Of a stretch of DNA of 37,626 nt, positions 1 through 10,592 are shown in pieces. This stretch comes from Paraglomus occultum (lineage: Eukaryota > Glomeromycota > Glomeromycetes > Paraglomerales > Paraglomeraceae): NCBI GenBank assembly GCA_910592205.1, contig CAJVPJ010000175.1:1-37626 (forward strand), read 5' to 3'. Position numbers and translations under genes: made by a program. Below the pieces are notes generated by a model that saw only the letters and a program-made list of their open reading frames with translations, had not been told where the DNA came from and ran no database searches. Every line of letters starts with the position of its first letter. Position 1 is the first letter of the stretch.

Positions 1-383
1 TTAGTATCTCCTTGTTCAGCTGCTTTTTTATACCATTCAACTGCTTTTTGTTCATTCTTTTCTACTCCAGTTCCATTTTCATAACACCAACCAAGATTAT
101 ACTGAGCACTGGCATATCCTTGTTCAGCTGCTTTTTTATACCATTCAACTGCTTTTTGTTCATTCTTTTCTACTCCAGTTTCATTAGCATAACACCAACC
201 AAGACCATATTGAGCACTGGCATGTCCTTGTTCAGCTGCTTTTTTAAACCATTCAACTGCTTTTTGTTCATTTTTTTCTACTCCAGTTCCATTGACATAA
301 CATAAAGCAAGATTATATTGAGCACTGGCATCTCCTTGTTCAGCTGCTCTGTGGTATAACACATGTTGATCCCCGTTTTCCAT
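1..383 (-). CDS. Sel1-repeat protein, 3' part beyond the window edge
   Basis: The minus strand reads as consecutive Sel1-like repeats of about 36 residues, with the pattern A-S-A-Q-Y-N-L-G-W-C-Y-E-N-G-T-G-V-E-K followed by QKAVEWYKKAAEQG. About three repeats are visible and the frame is still open at base 1. Sel1 repeats are alpha-helical scaffolds for protein-protein contacts. The ATG at 383 is the first in frame. The same frame stays open and protein-like (Tyr/Phe-rich) up to a TAA at 461-459, so a spliced upstream exon or a decayed first repeat is possible. No BTB or kinase domain is seen upstream. The repeats resemble those of the BTB gene at 24.4-26.3 kb more than those of the one at 16.3-18.3 kb, suggesting a related, possibly 5'-truncated, paralogue. 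Confidence 0.7.
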   Translation of the reverse strand, partial: MENGDQHVLYHRAAEQGDASAQYNLALCYVNGTGVEKNEQKAVEWFKKAAEQGHASAQYGLGWCYANETGVEKNEQKAVEWYKKAAEQGYASAQYNLGWCYENGTGVEKNEQKAVEWYKKAAEQGDT

Positions 384-1216
384 TTTTGTATAGTAATAGG
401 CAGCATAAAACCAACTAATACTTGTATATTGATATCGAAAATCGGTATTATTAAACTTTTACCAATATACCTGGTGTATGTTAGTATGTATTAGTATTAG
501 TATGTTGTATGTCAGCTCCAATTTCGACTAGGAAAATCGCAAGCATCCGAGATGTAGTGTAACGTGAGGTTGATTAATTAGGTGTAACGGTAATCAATCA
601 GGAATTTTATACCCTTCTATTCACAAAGTTGGGCAATGACTATGTCCAATGGATTTCGTCGGGCTCTGGACAATTGGGACATGTCTTATGTATGTTCTGT
701 GTACACAGTTTTAGTTGTGAGTAGATATATCCAAAAGTCATACATCGGACAATTAGGACAATGTCCGTGGACCAGTGAGGTTGTCCGGTGTAACTGTAAA
801 AAAAAATCTCGCTGATTATTTAAATACTGAACTAGGGAGTTGTTCTTCGCACGTGAGGCGGATTTTTTCAATTTTTATTTTGTATGCTGATATTATATGG
901 GTTAATAAAAGTATCGAAAGTTGTTCGGTGTGCCATAAGTTACAGAGAATTCATCGAACGAAGAGTCGAAACATTGTCCGAGGAACGTTTGGAATCAGCT
1001 ATAAATAATAGAGTGGCATTGAGCGTTAAACGCATTTATCAAGGTGACTTTTAACTAATTATTAATTGTAGTTTCTCTTTTTTACCAGTTGAAGGAAAAG
1101 AGACAACTGAGTAAATTACACAAAAAGCAAAAAACTTTACACTGCACTGGGGGTAATTCGGAAGAGTATAAAAATAGGAACAGATTTTAATACTAAAGAG
1201 TAAGTTAGCTCCCATA

Positions 1217-1951
1217 ATGTCTGTGTCCGTCGGGAAATAGATCGGGGAATAGAAGGGCTTCTAACTCGGGATCGTGTAAAGGAATTGGTATCTTGTTCTC
1301 ATCTTTTGTATATAGAAAGTCTATAACTCAGCGGGTGTAATGAAAATTTTCATTGTGAATCTCATCGGGGAAATCATGTGTTGTCACCACGGTTTACAGG
1401 CGGTATAATATGTTCAGTTTATACAGTATATATATATGAGTGGCGCGTGGTCATATCGAATTGGTGGCAAGATCGGAAGTATAAATTGTTTCTTGTAGCC
1501 GTTCACAGGACATCTCTTAGAAAAAGATGGTACCAAAGATTTTCTGAGGAAGAGAGGTCGACGTTTTTGGAGAAACGCACCCAGCATACCGGAATACAGT
1601 GATAGTGTTCGTAGATTTTTTGAGTATTCATATTGACCTGGTATTCTGAGTAAGCGAATACATTTGATGATCGAGTGTAGATATACGGGTGACAAATATT
1701 TTCGTTGCCATCAGGTACGTTTTCGCGATACAAGCGGAAATTCGTGGGACACGGGGAAGGAGATAGTTTACATGACGGACATACAGCTACTTTTGTACTT
1801 GGATGTGTAACCAGGGGAATATGAGGATATGCGTGTTCAAATGGGAAGACGGCGGGGACAGGAATTTGTTTGGCGAGTGATCCACTTGGTCTGATTAGGG
1901 TGTATCAAACGTGAACAGTATGAGCACGGAACGCAAGGAAATTGTGTTTAA
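1217..1951 (+). pseudogene. possible decayed coding frame
   Basis: One reading frame (ATG at 1217) gives protein-like translation across some 240 codons with no obvious frame change, but is interrupted by about ten stops (for example at 1634, 1808, 1892 and 1949). The longest clean runs, 1505-1633 and 1637-1807, are rich in charged and aromatic residues (RRFWRNAPSIPEYSDSVRRF; CRYTGDKYFRCHQ). I do not recognise a family. Every stop is one C-to-T change from an Arg or Gln codon, which fits decay but is true of most stops, so this is weak evidence. Confidence 0.2.
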
Positions 1952-2743
1952 TCAATTTCATGGAGTCTGCGGAGGACTTTTAATATGATATCATAAGGCC
2001 GCCAGAATGTATGATCGATTTGCACAAGAGTAGGTTCGTTAATTGAAGGGAGGATTGTAATAGATTAATTTGAAGATGAGTAGGTTAGGGGAAGTGAACA
2101 ATCGATTCATACGGTGTTATTGGATCGAAAGAATAGTGATCAATGATCCGAGACATTTTTACGAATTTTTTTGGTAATTATTATTAAATCGTTCCTCTTA
2201 AGAGTAGAGAGGAAGGAGCGTAATCTTGTCTGTTTTTATATGTTTTAAATTTCCGTATGGATTCTTTACTTTCTTTCTAATAAGGGAGCGGAATAACGAA
2301 GTGAGTTTCATACATGCTATTTACTATTTGAATAAAGTGAGTAATCTAGCGTCAAAGTAGCATCGCTATAATTACAAGCCTTTTCCTAACCGACTTGTAA
2401 TAATTAGCCAATTACTTACGAACAATTAGTCATTTTCTCGCTTAACTTGTTAGGAAATAGTAGCCGATTACGTTATTTGTTAGAATAATGTATTGATTAG
2501 TTAGTCTCCAGAGTGAATGGAATATCTCTATGGTTGCGTAAGTATGGAGTAATTGATAATAGTAAAATAAAAGATTACTTACTAATACTAACGGTTATTG
2601 ATTTATTGGTTAGTACGATAAAATATTAGGTTGCTTTATTACGACAAGTTATGACGTATGAGAAAATTTATGTTGGTGACAATTAAATGCCGTGGATCTG
2701 CATATTATAAAGAAACTTACTTTACTCACTGGTATGCGTTTGA

Positions 2744-2767
2744 TCTCTCTCTCTCTCTCTCTCTCTC
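2744..2767. repeat. (TC)12 microsatellite
   Basis: Twelve perfect TC dinucleotides, in non-coding sequence about 0.85 kb upstream of the CHK2-like kinase. Confidence 0.95.
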
Positions 2768-3611
2768 AACATCGCACTCTAGAGGAGTCATTACAGTTTT
2801 TTTGTAAGAAATCGGTTAATTAATGATGTATAAAGCAATTTTTATAATGCAAAATAGTATTGTCTTTATTAAAATGGGAAAAACCGCTGTGAAGATTGGA
2901 ATAGGATGTTGTAGTTGATCATTATAAGTCACTAGTTTCCAATGTCCAACGTATTGTGAAATTGTTTCTACTTTTTAAATATAAAAGTATAATGGATTAA
3001 ATTTATTACAGTAGCATATATAGAGAAATGATAAAGTTTGTGATGAGTGGCCTTCTGCTTATAAATATAACAACTGTCCTAAGGGTGGCGGGTACGTGTA
3101 TCAAGCAATCATTATACATCTGTAAATGGCAAGTAAGAAGCAAAAGCTATTTATCAAAGTTTATGTATTGAACAATTAAAACAATACTCGATGTATTGTT
3201 GAAGATCATATCCTGTTTGTGCTACGTTTTCTATTACAATATTAGTATGTAGTATGTATGGTTGATGAGAAATGAGAGAATAATAATAACGAGTTGCACT
3301 TGTACGGATTGGTCTTTGCACGCTCTCAATTGCAAGATTTTTACAATGGACAAGTTTACACGTATTTGTTATTGTTTGTTTATTTCACATGTTTCAAAAT
3401 TTAGAATAGTATTGGTCAATGAATGACTACGGCACTGTAATTTCATATTGTGTATTTCCTAATATGGGAATGACTACGCCTCCCCCCGAAATCTTTCTGC
3501 GCATCTACGGTGACATGGTTTTAGAATACTAATTATACTATCGCTAGCTACAAGTCCCTCTCACTCCCCATTTCAAGACTTTTTACGCTTCCGATCAATC
3601 GGCACCTCAAC

Positions 3612-6361
3612 ATGTCTCTCAAGTCGTCACGCCAGCGAGATGAAGCTGAAGAAGAAACTCAATTAAAGCGCCCCAAGATCGACGAAGAGGAAGAAGACGA
3701 GAAAAATGATAATGATAATGACAACGTTGACGACGACGAATCAAAACCATGGGCAAAGTTGATCTCATTAACAGATGGATTTGAGAACATTTTGATTTCA
3801 AAGAGACAACACAGCATCGGAAGAAGTCGAACCTGTGACACTGTGGGTAAAAACGGAACGGAGGGGGAGTGGGAAGAAAACATGACTGTAGCGCGCGATG
3901 ATTAATGTAAAAACACGATCATATTATAGCAACTGAAGGATGAAGCAATAAGCTCTCATCACTGTATCATTTATAAGGTAAAAAAAAAAGTTGCACGACT
4001 CTTTTTATTCGATACAATATTTTTGTCCATCATCCATCTCATACCCGTAAACGCATTTTCCATCATTTAAGCACTATAAGAAGGAGAATGGTGAATGCCG
4101 ATGCGATTTAATTCTCGAAGATAACAGTAAACGAGGTATCGAGTTTAATAACAAGAACAGCGAACGAATGAAGCAGAGACTTATCAAGAGTGGAGATGTC
4201 ATTGGTTTAAAGCTAAAGGATCAAACAGTCAGATGTAAGTAAGGCAACGTATCTATATATATGTATATGAAACAAAGCGCAGAAAATGAGCGTGTGGTCG
4301 GTATAGCTGTACTTAAAATATGCATACCCGTTTGCTAGATCAATTCAAGGTGCTCATTGAAGATGACATATGTGTAAGTAGACGGGACTGTTCATGGTGG
4401 GAACAAGTGAGAGAGGCTGTGTGCGTGTGAGTTGTGCTTGTATGCGTTCGTTTGCGAGAGAGGTAACGTAAAAGAATGAAATTGGTAACGTAAGAATGAA
4501 TCGCGAATGAATATCCCAATTTCCCCCAATTCAATCGTGAACTAACACTTTTCCCTTTTTTCCCCGGAAAACTCTATAATAGAGATTTGAGGATAGGTAT
4601 AAAGTACTTGAATGGGTCGGCAAAGGCCAATTTGCACATGTGCATAAAGTCGAACTCATCGGCACGGGCAAGACATTTGCTGTGAAGACGTTGAACAAAA
4701 CGACTATCATGAATAATGATAAATTACTCAAAGCACTCAAAAGTGAAACTGCAATTATGCAGAACGTTAAACACGTATGCTTACAATTTATTAGTTAACT
4801 CTGAGCATAATTTGTTTTCGACAATCTGACGTGTTTTTTTCTAGGATAATATTACCAAAATATTCGATACATTCGATACTGGAGACGAGTTCAAGATTGT
4901 AATGGAATGGTAAGAGAGATATATGTGAATGTTTGGCTCTGGAAAGTATAGTCCTTTGACCATGTTTGGATTGTCGTATGTAGGATACCGGAAGGAGAGT
5001 TATTTGATCTAATTGCCAGTAAGAATGGACTAACTGAACGACAGACAAGAACGATATTCCGGCAACTTTTTGATGCTATCCAGGTATCCGCTTATATCTG
5101 ATGACAACTCTATTACTACAAATAGAATCGTAGCTAAAAACATCACTCACTTTGCAAAACAAACCAAACCACTCTACAGTTCCTGCATGGGATGCACGTA
5201 GTTCACCGTGATCTTAAACCCGAGAATATTCTTATGGTTAGCAGAGAAAACCTTATTGTAAAAATAGCAGATTTTGGGTTAGCTACTTGGATGCATGATC
5301 GTTCAGTGCGAATGTCCACTCTATGTGGCACGCCGACATATGGTAAATAACATAGTTGTTCGAACACTGATATACCAATAGAAAAACCCGCGAGTGACCT
5401 TTGGCATGGATGCAGGACTGGGAAATATTATGAGGGTTTGGGGCGGGGGCTGATCGATGAGACACCTTTTCACTTACCTTTTGCTATCGTCTCTTTTTCT
5501 ATTCAGTTGCGCCGGAAATATTGACACCCAAACCAGTGCGTTCCTATAATGCTGCCGTTGACATGTGGAGTCTGGGAGTAATCTTGTACATAACTCTATG
5601 TGGATTCCCACCGTTTTACAAAGCCGATGGCAGGATGCCGCTTGCGGAGCAAATAAGGACAGCTGATTATTCTTTTCCTGTGGATCATTGGGGAAAGAAA
5701 AGTCTTAATTGTATGTTTGTCTGGTGAAGAGGAAGGAAATGGTGGCATTTCAAGTAGTAACGGAATGAGATCATGATTAATTAATTTCTGAAAATTTTTA
5801 AACAGCTCGAAATCTCGTGAAAGAGTTGCTCAAAATTAACCCGCGTGAGCGGCTCACAGCAACCTTAGCGTTGGTGACTATCAAGTTACGTGATTTCTGG
5901 ATGCTATCCATCGACGAGTTGTATTAATGTCCAGTATCTTTTCCTAGGAACACCCGTTTATGACAACTCCAGGACCAAGCGATGATCTTCTGCCCACGTT
6001 GGCTTTGATGCCACACAACAATGCTGCAGACTCGTTCAATCAATCTCCTATGCCTTCAGTAGCTCAGTCAACTTTATATTTGTCGACCCATGAACAACTG
6101 CCTCAAGTAGAAAGCACTTTGGAAGAACCCGCTCCTGCGCAGACGGCCGGCGCGCCATCGCCACCTCCAATCAGCCGCATTTTGACAATCGAACGAGCAA
6201 CAAATAATGCGGATGCGCCTGAAGTGCGTCTTTCCGAGCTGCCAATTGACCCCCAAGATTACTCACAGCTTGCGTTTCTAACCGGTGTGTTGGGTAGCGA
6301 AGATGCCACTATTTATAAAACAGCCCATGAGGAGTTACCCGAGGGAGACATGTTTCCTTGA
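3612..6361 (+). CDS. CHK2: CHK2/Cds1/Rad53-type checkpoint kinase (FHA + Ser/Thr kinase)
   Basis: Proposed exons: 3612-3846, 3946-3977, 4081-4234, 4339-4373, 4583-4774, 4845-4909, 4984-5083, 5180-5342, 5507-5710, 5806-5873, 5948-6361; 1662 nt, 553 aa. All phases close, with GT..AG introns. An acidic N-terminus precedes an FHA domain (about 48-150: SIGRSR, then SSHHCIIY, then the downstream strands), which binds phosphothreonine. The kinase domain follows (about 158-420) with glycine loop GKGQF, Lys187 in [14 protein letters not shown] (Asp282), DFG (302-304), activation loop STLCGTPTY (Thr318, Thr322), APE, and a closing EHPFM. The 130-residue tail is Pro/Ser-rich. In the family this nuclear kinase relays DNA-damage and replication-stress signals from ATM/ATR-type kinases. 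An SQ/TQ cluster is not obvious: I see one TQ near the N-terminus and one SQ in the tail. Dun1-type kinases share the FHA-kinase order. The least certain junction is intron 1 (acceptor at 3945). Confidence 0.92.
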
Positions 6362-6488
6362 GAAGGGTTTCTAATGGAAGCGGGAATTTTTGGGTTGGGG
6401 TCATGTATGATAATTTCTCTTGTACAGGTTATACCTGTTTAATGCACATCTTTGATGCTTACAATATCAGTATCTATTATCGAATGTG

Positions 6489-6494
6489 AATAAA
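6489..6494 (+). promoter_or_regulatory. poly(A) signal of the CHK2-like gene
   Basis: AATAAA 128 bp after the stop codon, on the coding strand and in AT-rich 3' flank. Confidence 0.6.
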
Positions 6495-7010
6495 GATGTT
6501 GATTAGATTATCACTGCGGGTGGTTTTCTCTTCTTTTTTAATCCCAATTAAAGCGTTACAATGAATATGATGTGTATGTCAATAGGAAATAGAAGGCGTT
6601 TCGCAAGAATTTACATCTGTGTAGCAGCACCAATAATAGTACTGGATAAGCATAAACGCATTGACCCAATTTTGGGGATATAACAGGGTTAGTCCTTTTG
6701 TTATTTGTTTGTGCTGATATGCATTATGCAGAATAACACAAATTACTGTATTGCTTAAACCCTTTCAATATTTCCCAGTAGAAGATCTCATCTTTTTTGA
6801 ATATGTGTCATTGTAACCAACGATGAAACTCCAGTTTGATAGTATTCTCAATTCCATGACGCGTTGCATTGAAGTTACCTTATTTGTTCATGTTGTCGAA
6901 AGGTATTTAAGGGTGGAGTCTCCTTCTACATTACGTTTTAAAAACTTTAAATTGAAATTGTTTGACAAAACCTTCCTAATCTTTTTAAGCTTACTACAAT
7001 TATCTTTGCG
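6495..7010. other. intergenic spacer
   Basis: Non-coding sequence between the kinase gene and MYB copy A. No repeat or conserved promoter block matching the other MYB copies is seen here. Confidence 0.5.
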
Positions 7011-7831
7011 ATGTCGGGACATGCACCAAACGGTATCAAATATGAAAACGATTTAACAGGCCGACTTGAAAAATATCCTCTAAAGCGGATAAAGAAGGGA
7101 CGCTGGGACGATGAGGTAAATATGCTTAAGTTTTATTCACTATTGGATAATTTTGTCCTAATAGTTTATCATAAATATTTCTGAACGATCATAGGAGGAT
7201 AAAAAGCTCAAGGCTATAGTAAAAATCCATGGTCCTAAGAGATGGGAAAAGATCTCCATTTATCATCCTACTCGCAATGGCAAGCAAATGCGCACACGAT
7301 GGCAATTCCACTTGGACCAGAAAGGTAAAGATTTGACATTTAGAAATTGGTCACGCTATTACTTTCAACGAAATTCACCGAGGCGTCTTTTCTTATCAAA
7401 TAGTCAATAAAACACGATTCGCAGAAAAAGAAATCGCCACTGTTTATTATATGCGAAATGAGGAAAAGAAAGGATGGGCAGACATTTCACGAAAACTCGA
7501 CAACGGTCGGACCGCTAGCGCGTGTCAGAACGCTTATAAAAATATCGTGGAGAAAAAACTTAGGAAATGTCCAACATCTGCTAGCGAATATAAGTTGTTA
7601 TATGATGCAACGCTCGTTACAGACTTGAAAGACTTGAAAGATTGTTCACCGTGAGTATTGCAGACGTCATTTGTGTTACAATGTTCAGTAAACGGTTTGC
7701 TTACTAATCTCTGTCAAATATTCAATAGCAAAGAAAAAATGGCAATAGAATTTCTTATCACGGCAAAGATCTATGTCGAACCCCAAAATAAAATGGATGT
7801 CAAATATGTAGTAAATAGTTTTGGTAACTAA
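7011..7831 (+). CDS. MYB-like two-repeat (R2R3-type) protein, copy A
   Basis: Exons 7011-7115, 7195-7324, 7404-7650, 7729-7831; 194 aa; introns of 78-79 bp; all phases close. A short unique N-terminus ends in GRWDDE. The R2-like repeat then reads EDKKLKAIVKIHGPKRWEKI and GKQMRTRW, close to the GKQCRERW recognition-helix region of c-MYB R2. The R3-like repeat starts VNKTRF and contains KKGWADI and GRTASACQNAYKNIV. Its first Trp is Phe and its third is Tyr, substitutions tolerated in R3. After a linker the last exon encodes PKEKMAIEFLITAK, conserved in B and F. The role is probably DNA binding in the nucleus; targets are unknown. The start is the only ATG opening exon 1. A is intact and is the donor-like relative of pseudogene F. 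Confidence 0.85.
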
Positions 7832-7856
7832 CTGGTTACTCAGTTTGGTAGTAGCC

Positions 7857-7919
7857 AAGAAAAGAAAAAAAAGGGGGGGGGGGGAGGTTGGGGAAAAAAA
7901 AAGAAAAAAGAAGAAAAAA
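7857..7919 (+). repeat. polypurine tract with G12 run
   Basis: A-G tract broken only by TT, including 12 consecutive G at 7873-7884, starting 25 bp after the stop of MYB copy A. Such tracts can form triplex or G-rich structures. Confidence 0.9.
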
Positions 7920-9067
7920 TTCCGTAATGCCGCCTATATATAGTAAAATATTCAAACGGCATTCTAAAAATTTATTAAATATTTACATAGTTTAATCGAA
8001 ACATTTTTGAGCCTAAAATAAAAAAGGCGTTGACATATTTTATTATCCAAACCTGCTTCCGTCTCTCTGTTCCTTCAAGGACTTGAAACAATGAATTATG
8101 TTACCAATAAATGTTTATTACTTCGAGTAGTATAAATTTTCATTTTGTTATTGAATAATAAACGAACCAACCAAGGTTATAATTTAACCATCCTTAAGAA
8201 CAGCTTTTACCCATCAGAATTGCCGTTCAAAATATGGGCATTCGATAAATTCTGATAGAATGTCGAAAATGACAATTTTTCCCCTAAAAAATAAAAATTG
8301 TCATGTTTTAAGCACTTTAGAAATACATTTTATCAAATATTTTTGCATTTCAAAACCAATGTTATAAATATCCCTAATAGTAAGGCCTCCGGAAGGTCGG
8401 CAGCCTATTTAACCGGAACAACAATAAATTATCTATAGCTTTAACATTCAAACAATTGTGTAATACACGTACATCTAACTACCAAGCCCCAAGCTTTAGC
8501 AAGGTCAACATTATATGCAAACCCCATTATTACTCCATCATCAGTATTATAATTTAGAGAGTCAAATTAATTCTAAATTGTTAAACACGTTTACGGAGTT
8601 ATGGTCCTCTCTTATCATAGTTGTAACGAGTATATTGTTTACAATAATCGAATGCACACGGTTAAAATAATCTAACATAATAACCGGTATGTTTAAGCAG
8701 AGAAAAAGCGCTAGTTTACGGAGAACGAGAAAAAAAAAATAATCTGGTGAAAAGTTGAGCATTTATATTTGATGTAGCTTAGAGCTGAGCATGTGAACAC
8801 TTGTTTTCGTCGTCGGAATCTCGGTTCTCCCTGCGAAATTTATATTGAATGCATGAAACAATTCAACGAGAATCTTTCGGAGCGATAGTCATTATTATTG
8901 ATATCGTATTATCTATCAATCTGCAGACGATAATCTTGTTGCTTTCATTTTTTATTGCCTTTTAAGACGACACAATGAGAAATACGGTGTACCAATTGCG
9001 TAAATTAGTAATACCAATACTAAATATAACCACTTTTCGTGTAACAAAACATCGGAGTTTGATGTTC
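7920..9067. other. intergenic, shared flanks of the MYB duplicates
   Basis: The 3' flank of A (about 7930-8370) resembles the 3' flank of D (about 15680-16070), including shared stretches around CCAATAAATGTTTAT. An AATAAA at 8106-8111 may serve copy A. The stretch 8388-8590 resembles 23328-23493, which precedes a MYB remnant. The duplicated units therefore include non-coding sequence. Confidence 0.6.
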
Positions 9068-9075
9068 TATAAATA
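9068..9075 (+). promoter_or_regulatory. TATA box of MYB copy B
   Basis: TATAAATA, preceded by a CGGAGTTTG block. The same block plus TATAAATA lies upstream of copy C (12202). The downstream flank (about 9080-9300) is also alignable to C, so this looks like a shared promoter. It lies about 340 bp before the start codon. Confidence 0.55.
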
Positions 9076-9414
9076 TAATAGTAATTTCCATTTATAAAAT
9101 GCTTAAAAAACAGTTTGGCGTAAGTATCTCCTTTTGTCTTTACACATTAGTAAAGCACTGTCTTTCAAATATTGCCAATCTTGTTTGCAATCTGCAATCT
9201 GTGTCCATCATTATTTGTTTGAATTCCAGTATGCGCATTCTTAATTCTATACCGTCGTCTTATTTTTATCCTTGGTACATTGAAATCTGCCCCCTGTATA
9301 GCCGGTTTTGGCCATAAACGAACAATTTTCGGAATCTTTTAATTATTACACCGGCCATTTTTTTTATGCTTGACTGCCTTCTCTAATTTAATTTTAAATT
9401 ACTCTTTAACATTG

Positions 9415-10506
9415 ATGACCATGCCAAAACACAGATCTAGCCGTCGCAGAAATGTTAAAAAGAACTGTTGTTGGGATCAAAGGCCTGGTAGGTAGACTTA
9501 AATTTGTTCACATGAAAAATGATTAATTATGATTATTTTGCGCAGAACATTATCCAACATCAATTTACAATGGCGGTAACCAGCTTGAAGAACGGCTGAA
9601 ACAGAGGCAGAGGCACTGGACTCATGAGGTAAATGTGACGTAACAGTATCCTTTGAAGTCGTAGTCAATGTGACAGATTGAAACGACACCAAACTGAAAT
9701 AAAATTGAAATGTTCTTGGATTTTTTCTCTGAAACTCTCGTATACTTTTTCTTATTACCCAAAAGGTATCCAAATTCTAACTTGTTTTAATCCGATGTCG
9801 TTTTAATTTGTCACAATGTCGGTTTAATTCGCCACATTCAATATTTCGATAATTTGTCTTATTTATTTTATTATCCTTACATGTCTAATGGAATGATAGG
9901 AAGATAAAACACTTTTGAGTATCGTAAAAACGCATGGCCCGCAAAACTGGGAAAAGATTTCTACTTTTCACCCTACGCGGAATGGCAAGCAAATGAGGGA
10001 ACGATGGCTAGCTCACTTGAAAGGCGGTAAAGTTTTTTTCAAATACAAATTAATTACGTCATCATCGTCAATAAAATTCACTAACAAACAACCCTCTTAT
10101 CGACGTAGTCAATAAAACGCAATTCTCAGATAAAGAAGTTGCCACTGTTTATTATATGCATGACATAGAAAAGAAAGGATGGGTTGAAATTGCAAACAAA
10201 CTTGGCAATAATCGTACGTCAAACTCATGTAAAAACGTCTATCACAACATCGTGTACAAGAAACTTTGCAGTTATCCAAAAGCTGCTAACGAGTATAAAG
10301 CTTTATATTTTGCAACGCTCATGGAAGACTTGAATGAGTGTTCGCCGTAAGTAACCACAGATGTTATTTGTCTTGTCGAATTTCTAGTAGTTCTATAACA
10401 AATTTTTCTCAAATTTGTTAGCAAAGAAAAGATGGCAATAGAGTTTCTTATAACGGCGAAGAACCCGGTCGAGAATAAAATGGATATCAAAACGTTGTTA
10501 GGATAA
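9415..10506 (+). CDS. MYB-like two-repeat (R2R3-type) protein, copy B
   Basis: Exons 9415-9487, 9546-9628, 9900-10026, 10109-10346, 10422-10506; 201 aa; phases close. The N-terminal 50 residues are basic (SSRRRNVKKNCCW, then QRQRHWTHE) and unlike those of A, C or D. R2-like: EDKTLLSIVKTHGPQNWEKI and GKQMRERW. R3-like: VNKTQFSDKEVATVYY, KKGWVEI, NRTSNSCKNVYHNIV. The C-terminal exon has PKEKMAIEFLITAK and ends KMDIKTLLG. The third intron (271 bp) is long for this family. A second in-frame ATG (9421) lies two codons on, so the exact start is uncertain. Intact; presumed nuclear DNA-binding protein, targets unknown. An extra N-terminal exon compared with A shows that the 5' halves differ in structure as well as sequence. 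Confidence 0.85.
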
Positions 10507-10586
10507 TACGCATAAACGTTATTACTATTTCTAATGCACTCTATAAATATACTGTATTATGTAATTGCAATTCGTTCCTAGCGTCA

Positions 10587-10592
10587 AATAAA
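10587..10592 (+). promoter_or_regulatory. poly(A) signal of MYB copy B
   Basis: AATAAA 81 bp past the stop codon of copy B. Confidence 0.5.

Larger units (their letters stand above)
384..3611. other. gene-poor interval with possible coding relics
   Basis: No convincing gene. It holds a TC microsatellite and a stretch (1217-1951) that may be degraded coding sequence. A 56-codon plus-strand frame at 884-1054 has a hydrophilic, charged translation (Arg/Glu-rich, including RRVETLSEERLESAINNRVA) that resembles a decayed exon but has no clean splice partner. From about 2000 to 3500 I see only AT-rich sequence. Confidence 0.5.

Noticed and set aside
12-305. Plus-strand 97-codon frame rich in Phe and Cys
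   Set aside because: It is the antisense of the Sel1 repeats; its periodicity mirrors the real minus-strand repeat.
1378-1733. Overlapping 74-93 codon frames on both strands
   Set aside because: Mutually overlapping and without recognisable domain; the alternative decayed frame is only weakly supported.
9498-9773. Minus-strand 91-codon frame
   Set aside because: Overlaps exon 2 and an intron of MYB copy B; an antisense artefact.
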